The notes under the pieces are model-generated. The model was not told where the DNA came from. It saw only the letters and a program-made list of their open reading frames with translations, and searched no databases. From positions 2,666,001-2,730,000 of the forward strand of contig CAVWLA010000003.1 of the NCBI GenBank assembly GCA_963755825.1: a DNA stretch of 64,000 nt, given 5' to 3'. Shown here piece after piece: positions 58,685 to 64,000 of this stretch. The translations under genes were made by a program, and so were the position numbers. This DNA comes from DATBQN01 sp963755825 (GTDB lineage Bacteria; Acidobacteriota; Thermoanaerobaculia; Multivoradales; UBA5704). Every line of letters begins with the position of its first letter. The stretch's first letter is position 1.

Positions 58685-59497
58685 TCAGGCGATCGCCGGC
58701 GTCCGCGCCGCCGGCGACATCGCCTCGTACGCCTCGCGCACCGCCTCGCTGCCGTAGAGGCGCTCCAGGCGGCGGACGGTGAAGTGGCCGCGCGCCATGC
58801 CCTGGAAGTGATCGGTGAACATGACGTTGATCGTCGCGCCGCCGAGCGCGCCGACCACCGGCACCGCCTGCGCCGCGACCTTCTCGGAGACCGTCACCCC
58901 GAAGCGCGCCGCGAGGCGCCCCACCAGCTCGACGAAGGCCGGCGCCGCGCGCCGCGCGACGCTGCGTTCGGTGAGCACCTCGGCGACCTCCGAGATCGTC
59001 TTCGAGAACACCGCGCGGACGGCGAAATAGCCGGTCTCGGCGGCGTCGTCGCCGGGCGAGGCGCCGCCGAGGGCGAGCACCTGGAGGCAGGAGAGGCGGA
59101 CCTCCGGCGAGGCGAGGTCCTCGCCTTCGCTGCGCGCGATGTCGGCGATCGAGCGCAGCATGGCGGTGGTCGAGATCGGCAGCTCGACCGCCAGCCCGAC
59201 GAGGCCGAACATGCCGCCGACGCCGCCGGTGACCGCGGTCACCACCTTGTGCGTGCGGTCGGCCGAGCGGCGCGCCGCCCGCGGCCGCGTGCCGAGCGTC
59301 ATGAGAGCGAAGTCGAGCGCCCGCTCGATCGATCTCCGGGTCACCGCCTGGATGCTGTCGTGGACGCTCTGCGGCAGGCGCGCGAGCGCCGCCTCGATCG
59401 GCCGGCCGAGCGCGCTGACGGCGCGCGCCGCGAAGCTGGGGTTCTCGAGCAGGTCGTGCGCCCGCCGGAGGTCGCTCATGTCGGCTGCAGTGATCAT
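58685..59497 (-). CDS. EcsC-family protein
   Basis: A 270-residue protein; AAGGAG five bases before the ATG supports this start. The middle contains THKVVTAVTGGVGGMFGLVG and LAVELPISTTAMLRSIADIA, then RLSCLQVLALGG, blocks characteristic of EcsC-like proteins (named after the Bacillus Ecs locus; function unclear). The glycine-rich helices at about 95-120 and 215-235 may be membrane-associated. It converges with acnA. Confidence 0.82.
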   Translation of the reverse strand: MITAADMSDLRRAHDLLENPSFAARAVSALGRPIEAALARLPQSVHDSIQAVTRRSIERALDFALMTLGTRPRAARRSADRTHKVVTAVTGGVGGMFGLVGLAVELPISTTAMLRSIADIARSEGEDLASPEVRLSCLQVLALGGASPGDDAAETGYFAVRAVFSKTISEVAEVLTERSVARRAAPAFVELVGRLAARFGVTVSEKVAAQAVPVVGALGGATINVMFTDHFQGMARGHFTVRRLERLYGSEAVREAYEAMSPAARTPAIA

Positions 59498-59602
59498 CGT
59501 TCTCCTTCGGGCGTCGTTGCGATGCCAGGGTCATTCTACCTGCCGCTGTCTCGCCGGTCGTCCCGCGCTTGTCCCGGCCGCTGGGCTCGCGGCACAAGAG
59601 TT

Positions 59603-59632
59603 GGAGAGTGCACTAAATACTTGGTGCTCTCC
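59603..59632 (+). promoter_or_regulatory. Hairpin directly before the Cys-rich peptide ribosome-binding site
   Basis: GGAGA and GCAC on the left pair with GTGC and TCTCC on the right, with a two-base bulge and a 10-base A/T-rich loop (TAAATACTTG). The Shine-Dalgarno AAGGAGG follows one base later, so the element could control translation or mark an operator. Confidence 0.5.
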
Positions 59633-59645
59633 GAAGGAGGATCGA

Positions 59646-59951
59646 ATGAAGAAGATGACCGGAGTGCTCGTCCTCGCCCTGCTGGGAGCCGTGCTCTCCG
59701 ATGCCGGCGCCTTCGCGGCGCCGCTCGCATCGCCCACCCCGACCTTGCCGCCAGCCGTCTCTGCCGCGGAGGCCCCGGCGGTGCCGGCCTTCCTGCTGCC
59801 TCAGCCCGCCCAGCCGATGATCACCAACTGTGCGACCGGCACGCCCTTCTGCAGCGTCTGCGCACCGCTCCTCTGCCGCGAGCGCTGCGGCATCCACGGC
59901 ACCGTCACCGCCTGCTCGGACACCGCGCACACCTACTCCTGCTCCTGCTGA
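59646..59951 (+). CDS. Small secreted eight-cysteine peptide
   Basis: A 101-residue protein after a strong Shine-Dalgarno (AAGGAGG). Residues 1-24 form a signal peptide (cleavage near AFAA). A Pro/Ala-rich pro-region (about 25-57) precedes a compact C-terminal domain with eight Cys in 40 residues: NCATGTPFCSVCAPLLCRER, then CGIHGTVTACSDTAHT, ending YSCSC. No maturation enzyme, transporter or immunity-like gene is adjacent. It could be a disulfide-stabilised peptide, a metal-binding protein or a bacteriocin-like toxin. I recognise no family. Confidence 0.75.
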   Translation: MKKMTGVLVLALLGAVLSDAGAFAAPLASPTPTLPPAVSAAEAPAVPAFLLPQPAQPMITNCATGTPFCSVCAPLLCRERCGIHGTVTACSDTAHTYSCSC

Positions 59952-60024
59952 GCGCCACACCCTGGAGGTCGCGGTATGATCCGCGGCCTCCAACCCGCGC
60001 TCGGCGCGGCCGATCGCCCCGCCG

Positions 60025-60402
60025 ATGCCCGACCGCCGCCGCCGCTCCGCCTCCCCGCCGGGCGTCACCTTCGAGACGGTCCGCCGGCTGTTCCTGGCGT
60101 TGCCAGGCGTCGAGGAAGGTCTCTCCTACGGAACTCCGGGATTTCGCGTCCGCAAGCGGTTCCTCTCCCGTTTGTGGGAGGACGGCGAGACGCTGGTGGT
60201 GAAGGTTGGATTCGACGAGCGCGATCTGCTGATGGCGGCCGATCCCGAGGTCTTCTACCTCACGGATCACTATCGAGGGTATCCGGCCGTCCTCGTACGC
60301 CTCGGGCTCGTCCGGGAGGAGGCGCTGCGCGAGGTTCTCGAGCAAGCTTGGCGGCAGGCGGCGCCGAAGAGCCTGTTGGCCAAGCTCGACGCCTCCCGCT
60401 GA
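60025..60402 (+). CDS. MmcQ/YjbR-family protein
   Basis: A 125-residue protein. The pattern TFETVRRLFLALPGVEEGLS, FRVRKRFLSRLWEDGETLVV and DPEVFYLTDHYRGYPAVLVR matches the MmcQ/YjbR (CyaY-like fold) family, described as DNA-binding-like but without a firm role. A TATGAT box lies at about 59974-59979, 46 bp upstream. There is no clear ribosome-binding site at the ATG. Confidence 0.88.
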   Translation: MPDRRRRSASPPGVTFETVRRLFLALPGVEEGLSYGTPGFRVRKRFLSRLWEDGETLVVKVGFDERDLLMAADPEVFYLTDHYRGYPAVLVRLGLVREEALREVLEQAWRQAAPKSLLAKLDASR

Positions 60403-60468
60403 CGGCGCGGCGGGGGAGGCTTCGGCGGGGGGAGGGAGGCGTGGGATCCCGCGTTTGCGATCCCGCTC

Positions 60469-60688
60469 GGATCGAGCGGCCGGGGATCGGCTTCAGGCCG
60501 GGTGAATCGCTCTCAGGCTGTGTGAATCGGTTTCAGGTGGTGTTTGCCGCGTTCACGCGGGGTGAGCCGGTTTCAGGCGAGGTGAATCCGGCTCAGGCGG
60601 CGAGCGCCGGGTTCAGACGCTGTGGATCGATCTCAGGCGGGGTGCATCGCGCTCAGGCCGTGTGCGGCCGATTCCGGACGGAGAATGC
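60469..60688. repeat. Array of about eleven degenerate 20-bp tandem repeats
   Basis: Units begin every 20 bases from 60469 to 60669. The best-conserved units follow GNTTCAGGCGGGGTGAATC; each keeps a TCAGGC-like core at about position 5-10 and GTGAATC-like end. The spacing is exactly 20 with no indels across 220 bp, though individual units differ at 3-8 positions. The array fills most of the 359-bp gap between the convergent MmcQ and hypothetical genes. There is no spacer between units, so it is not CRISPR. Confidence 0.85.
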
Positions 60689-60761
60689 GTCGCCGCCGGC
60701 AGGTTCGGCTGGGCGAGGGCGGTCGGCTCGCTGAGCGCCGGTTTCGTCTCGGTGGGGTCTT

Positions 60762-61142
60762 CTAGGCGGTGCCTGTTTCTTCCGCCGCACGAGTCAATTC
60801 CTTCGCTTTCGATGGCCGATTCAGCCGCGGCGCCCGTGCCCGCGGCTTGAGGCCGAACCCGATCAGCTTTTCGCTCTCCAGGCCGAAGGTCCCCTGGACG
60901 GTCGCCGCCAGGCGGTTGCGGACGCCGCGGCCGGCGACGACGAGCTCGGCCCGGCGCTGGTTGACCTCGCGCAGGCGCGCCTTGCAGATCTCCTGCTCCG
61001 CCTCGAGCTGCTGGCCCTGGCGGACGACCTCGGCGAGCGCCTCGTGGTCCGCCTCGGCATGCGGGATGTCCCCGAGGTAGGGCTCGAGGTTGTCGACCAG
61101 CAGCCGCCACTCGGGCAGCTTGGAGCCGAGGATCTGAGGCAT
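60762..61142 (-). CDS. Hypothetical protein with coiled-coil segment
   Basis: A 126-residue soluble protein with AAGGAG seven bases before the ATG. It starts MPQILGSKLPEWRLLVDNLE, continues with a helical charged middle (VVRQGQQLEAEQEICKARLR) and ends with FGLESEKLIGFGLKPRARAP. The layout suggests a helical hairpin. No domain or function is recognised. The longer in-frame upstream extension lacks support. Confidence 0.65.
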   Translation of the reverse strand: MPQILGSKLPEWRLLVDNLEPYLGDIPHAEADHEALAEVVRQGQQLEAEQEICKARLREVNQRRAELVVAGRGVRNRLAATVQGTFGLESEKLIGFGLKPRARAPRLNRPSKAKELTRAAEETGTA

Positions 61143-61567
61143 CGCGTCGCTCCTTCTCTCGCAGAGAGTTGCGGCCGCAGGCGGGCTCGCGCTCCCCCTG
61201 CAGGCTCGTCGAGGGAGGGCTTTCCCTCGCCGGGTGCCGGTCCCGCCGCGCGGCGCTCCGAGGGCCGCCGCGTCGAGCCGGGCCCGTAAGCCGTTTTCTG
61301 AGCCATTGGATTGAACGGCTCTCCTGGAGACGGCGAAGAGCTCCGCGGCTCCGGCGCCGGCTATCGTGCAGGAACAGCCTCTGCGTGTCAACTCTGGTTG
61401 ACGCAGGGCGCAGGCGAGCTCTGCCCGATCGATGGGCTATCCCGGACCGGCAGCGCCCGGCGCGGAGCGAGCGATGCCCTCATGCAAAAGCCTCACTCGG
61501 CTTGACTTCCTCTCGCCGCCGGCGAGAATCGACGGCACATCGCCGACCATGAACGAGGAGGAGTGTG
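61143..61567. other. Gene-free control region between divergent genes, with two hairpins
   Basis: A 425-bp stretch without a convincing gene. CGAGGGA-GGGCTT-TCCCTCG (61210-61229) is a perfect 7-bp stem. CTGCG and GTCAAC pair with GTTGAC and GCAG (61381-61405) around a 4-base loop, a strong hairpin or operator-like dyad. GC content is lower than the surroundings near 61480-61560. A GAGGAGGAG ribosome-binding site for the next gene lies at its right end. Confidence 0.55.
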
Positions 61568-62326
61568 ATGCGACGCTCTCATGCGCTGTGTGCCGTGCTG
61601 CTGTCGTTCTCTGCCGTCGCCGCCACGGCGGCGATGCCCAAGGGGGACCGCGCGACCGCCGAGGGCCTGCTCAAGACGACGCTCTACTTCCGGATCGACG
61701 CGCCCTGCGGCCTCGGGCGCCATCCTTTCGGCACCTACAAGTTCCCCATCGTCGACGTGTCGCCGACCGAGGTGACAACGAAAAAGGAGAGCGGCATCTC
61801 CGGCGGCCCCTTCCACGCCCACGGCATCTACTGGGGAGTCGGCCCCAACGACGCGGCGACCTTCGACTCGCTGAAGTTCTACGACGACGAGAGCGCCATC
61901 GAGATCGAGATGAAGGGCGTCGGCAAGTCGGACGGCAACGACACGGTGATCCGCTTCGTCAACGTCAATACCCTGGACGACTTCAAGAAGGCGATGGCCC
62001 TCGCCTTCGCGCCGGTGCCGCTGCAGGACGAGCACGCCGACTGGTCGGCCGACGTCAAGAAGGCGGTCGCCGACAGGAAGCTCATGGACGGGCTCACCAA
62101 ACGGCAGGTCTTCGACATCACCGGCAGCCCGGAGAGCACGACGACCTCCGGCGATGGCGCCCAGCAGGTCGAGATCTGGACCATGCGGCAGGACAAAGGA
62201 GCGCGCATCGGCTTCTGGAGCGTTCAGGCCGGCGAGAAGACCGGCCAGCCGCAGACCCTGCGCTTCGTTGGCGGCAAGCTCAGCGGCGTCGGTGCCGGCA
62301 ACAACGACCTCAAGCTCGATCAGTAG
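61568..62326 (+). CDS. Secreted protein with C-terminal BamE/SmpA-like segment
   Basis: A 252-residue protein (GTG one codon earlier is an alternative start) with GAGGAG upstream and a signal peptide of about 22 residues (ending ATAA). The middle, from TTLYFRIDAPCGLGRHPFGT to EIEMKGVGKSDGNDTVIRFV, is a beta-rich domain I do not recognise. The end, LMDGLTKRQVFDITGSPEST then QVEIWTMRQDKG, resembles the SmpA/OmlA/BamE fold (helices then strands, with G-x-P turn). No lipobox is seen, so it is probably periplasmic. Confidence 0.7.
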   Translation: MRRSHALCAVLLSFSAVAATAAMPKGDRATAEGLLKTTLYFRIDAPCGLGRHPFGTYKFPIVDVSPTEVTTKKESGISGGPFHAHGIYWGVGPNDAATFDSLKFYDDESAIEIEMKGVGKSDGNDTVIRFVNVNTLDDFKKAMALAFAPVPLQDEHADWSADVKKAVADRKLMDGLTKRQVFDITGSPESTTTSGDGAQQVEIWTMRQDKGARIGFWSVQAGEKTGQPQTLRFVGGKLSGVGAGNNDLKLDQ

Positions 62327-62552
62327 GGAGCGGTCTCCGCGCCGGTTGCCGCCGCTCTGGCGCCTGCGCTATTCTGTAGGTCCGTCGGGGCCATGGGTAA
62401 CTCCTGGTTTCCACGGAGGGCGGGGCCCAGGGTACTCGGCCAGCAGCAAACAGAGAGCCCAGGCCTCGCCCGACCTTATTTCTCCCCTCGCTTTTTCCCC
62501 ACCGATCTCCAGGCCTACGGGGTCTGCTCCGAGGGCTCCTGCGTAGTAGCCC
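62327..62552. terminator. Convergent gap, presumed bidirectional termination region
   Basis: Both neighbours end here. It is lower in GC than the surroundings and contains pyrimidine runs (TTTCTCCCC and CTTTTTCCCC near 62481-62505), with GGGGCC...GGCCCC pairing possible around 62394-62433. No gene or known RNA motif is identified. Confidence 0.3.
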
Positions 62553-63824
62553 CTAGCGGACCTTGATCTTGACGTCGACCGACATGCCAGGCCGCAGGAG
62601 ATGCTCCTGGTCCTGGCCCTTGTCGATGCGGATGCGGACGGGGAGGCGCTGGACGACTTTGACGAAGTTGCCGGTGGCGTTCTCCGGCGGCAGCAGGCTG
62701 AAGCGGGCGCCGGTCGCCGCGGCGATGCTCTCGACGTGGCCGCTGTAGTCGCGGCCGTAGGTGTCGACGTGGATGGTCGCTGGCTGGCCGGGGCGGACGT
62801 TCTCGAGCTGGGTCTCCTTGAAGTTCGCCGTCACCCAGATGTCGTCGAGCTCGATGATGGTGAGCAGCTCCTGCCCCGGCTGCACGCGCTGGCCGACCTC
62901 GACCGAGCGGCGGCCGATGGTGCCGCCGACGGGGGCGAAGATCTTGGTGCGGTCGAGGTTGAGCTTGGCGATCTCGAGCATCGCCTGCGAGCGCTTCAAG
63001 TCCGCGTCGGCCGAGCCGGACCGGGCCTTGGCGGCGGTGATCTGCGCCGGCGCCGAGCGGGCGCGGAGAAGGTCCGCCTGCTGCTGGGCGATCTTGCCGG
63101 CGGCGGCGGCGATCTGCTGCTCGGCGGCGGCGACGTCGGCCTTCGCCGCGGCGACCTGGTCCGCCGCGGTGCGCGCCTCGGTCACCCGCCGGTCGTACTC
63201 GGAGCGCGAGATCTCCTGCTTGGCGGCGAGCGCCTCGTAGCGCGCGCGGTCGTCCTCGGCGCGCTTGGCGTTGGCGGTCGCCTGGGCGAGCCGCGCCCGC
63301 GCCGCCTCGCGGCTCTCGCGCGCGGCGCCGGCGGCGTCCTTCGCCTGGGCGAGCATCGCCTGCGCCGCGTCGAGCTGCCCGGTGGCGTTGGCGGCGGCGA
63401 CCGGCACCTCGGCCTGCGAGGCCGCGGCGCTCGACGCCAGGCGCGCGGCGTCGGCCGCCGCCTGATCGAGCTGCGCCTGGTAGTCGGCGGGATCGATCTG
63501 CACGAGGAGCGCGCCGGCCTTGACCGCGCGGTTGTCCTCGACCTCCGGCGACACCGCGTTCACCGTGCCGGCGACGCGCGCCGAGATGGGGTGGAGGTGG
63601 CCGTCGATCTCGGCGTCGTCGGTGTCCTCGTACTGGCGCGCGTGGAGCCACCAGAGGATGCCGCCGAGGACGGCGGCGATGGCGACGACGGCGATGACGA
63701 GCTTCATCTGCGGCGACAGCCCTTTGCTCTTCGGCGCCTCGTCCGGCTCGGCGGCAGGCTCCTGCCGCGGCGCCTCCGCCGCTCTCGCCGGCCGCTCGGC
63801 CGGGGTCTCGGTTGCTTGTGGCAT
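62553..63824 (-). CDS. HlyD/EmrA-type membrane-fusion efflux subunit
   Basis: A 423-residue protein. A charged, Pro-rich cytoplasmic leader (about 1-38), one membrane helix (about 40-62, MKLVIAVVAIAAVLGGILWW) and then the adaptor: a first half-lipoyl block DAEIDGHLHPISARVAGTVN, a long Ala-rich coiled coil (about 120-280), the second lipoyl half LDRTKIFAPVGGTIGRRSVE and a beta-barrel with DIWVTANFKETQLENVRPGQ. This matches EmrA, which joins an inner-membrane MFS pump to TolC. A TolC-like gene lies just upstream; the pump gene should be outside the window. SD-like GGGAGGGAAG precedes the ATG. Confidence 0.9.
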   Translation of the reverse strand: MPQATETPAERPARAAEAPRQEPAAEPDEAPKSKGLSPQMKLVIAVVAIAAVLGGILWWLHARQYEDTDDAEIDGHLHPISARVAGTVNAVSPEVEDNRAVKAGALLVQIDPADYQAQLDQAAADAARLASSAAASQAEVPVAAANATGQLDAAQAMLAQAKDAAGAARESREAARARLAQATANAKRAEDDRARYEALAAKQEISRSEYDRRVTEARTAADQVAAAKADVAAAEQQIAAAAGKIAQQQADLLRARSAPAQITAAKARSGSADADLKRSQAMLEIAKLNLDRTKIFAPVGGTIGRRSVEVGQRVQPGQELLTIIELDDIWVTANFKETQLENVRPGQPATIHVDTYGRDYSGHVESIAAATGARFSLLPPENATGNFVKVVQRLPVRIRIDKGQDQEHLLRPGMSVDVKIKVR

Positions 63825-63828
63825 GGCT

Positions 63829-64000
63829 CTACTTCCCTCCCGTCGTGGTTTCCAGATATTGCTGCACGCCCTTCTCGGCGAGCCCCATCGCCTTCAACAG
63901 CGAGAGCTTCGAGAAGTTGTGCGAAAACAGGCTGGCGATGTAGTTCTCCTCGGCGCCGGCGACCGCCTCCTCGGCGAGCACCACCTCGATGTTGCCGGTG
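63829..64000 (-). CDS. TolC-family outer-membrane efflux protein, C-terminal fragment
   Basis: Only the last 56 residues are in the window; the gene continues beyond the right edge. EEAVAGAEENYIASLFSHNF followed by SKLSLLKAMGLAEKGVQQYL resembles the end of TolC-like channel proteins (a terminal amphipathic helix). The stop lies four bases before the EmrA-like start, so the two are one operon. Identification rests on this short tail plus context. Confidence 0.6.
   Translation of the reverse strand, partial: TGNIEVVLAEEAVAGAEENYIASLFSHNFSKLSLLKAMGLAEKGVQQYLETTTGGK

Noticed and set aside
60469..60688. Possible CRISPR array
   Set aside because: Repeat units directly abut with no unique spacers and no cas genes nearby.
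62327..62552. Possible riboswitch or structured RNA in the lower-GC gap
   Set aside because: Downstream of both flanking genes rather than upstream, and no known aptamer core could be matched by eye.

Overview
The window is a very GC-rich piece of a diderm (Gram-negative) bacterial chromosome. Lipid A/Kdo genes (lpxK, waaA, an LpxL-type acyltransferase), TamA/TamB, a secretin and a HlyD/TolC efflux pair all require an outer membrane. The combination of a PilMNO-type operon whose secretin carries a cohesin-like domain, GspG-type pseudopilins ending in an NGTxYxxW-like motif, an IPTL-CTERM ice-binding-like protein and 4-base stop/start overlaps between many genes resembles Acidobacteriota (Thermoanaerobaculia-like), but that placement is inference. 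No rRNA, tRNA, insertion sequence or CRISPR array is visible.

Layout. 1-6.9 kb: yihY-like end, tamA and tamB in one overlapping operon (outer-membrane protein or lipid transport). 7.3-31.1 kb: a long surface-glycan region. It holds an MsbA-like ABC exporter, two YfhO-like membrane proteins, two paralogous GT-C-like membrane proteins plus a third ArnT/GT39-like one, GT4 and GT2 glycosyltransferases, a UbiA-type polyprenyl-phosphate phosphoribosyltransferase, two methyltransferases, a sensor kinase, an ice-binding-like surface protein and an embedded biotin carboxylase/biotin carrier pair. Together they suggest polyprenyl-linked sugar donors being made and transferred to a surface polysaccharide. 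31.4-34.8 kb: waaA-lpxK-lpxL-like operon for inner LPS core and lipid A. 34.9-48.1 kb: ECF sigma factor, putative anti-sigma factor, a secretin-N-type protein, then PilC/GspF, PilB, PilM, PilN, PilO, a PilP-like protein, PilQ with a cohesin tail, three pseudopilins and dut; this is a type IV pilus/type II secretion-like machine. 48.2-49.4 kb: a toxin-antitoxin pair of visibly lower GC. 49.5-55.6 kb: a phosphodiesterase-like lipoprotein, two small cytochromes c, an SDR, nth, a small membrane protein, a NUDIX hydrolase and yqgE. 55.8-58.6 kb: an otherwise complete aconitase gene interrupted by seven single-base insertions. 58.7-64 kb: EcsC-like protein, a Cys-rich secreted peptide, MmcQ/YjbR protein, a 20-bp tandem-repeat array, small secreted proteins and an EmrA/TolC efflux pair running off the right edge.

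Most striking observations: the seven same-direction frameshifts confined to acnA; the secretin-cohesin fusion; a collapsed DUF4160/DUF2442 remnant; several short intergenic direct-repeat arrays (42-, 14- and 20-bp periods); and an eight-cysteine secreted peptide preceded by a hairpin at its ribosome-binding site. Because GC content is so high, long antisense open frames lie opposite nearly every gene; these were treated as shadows.
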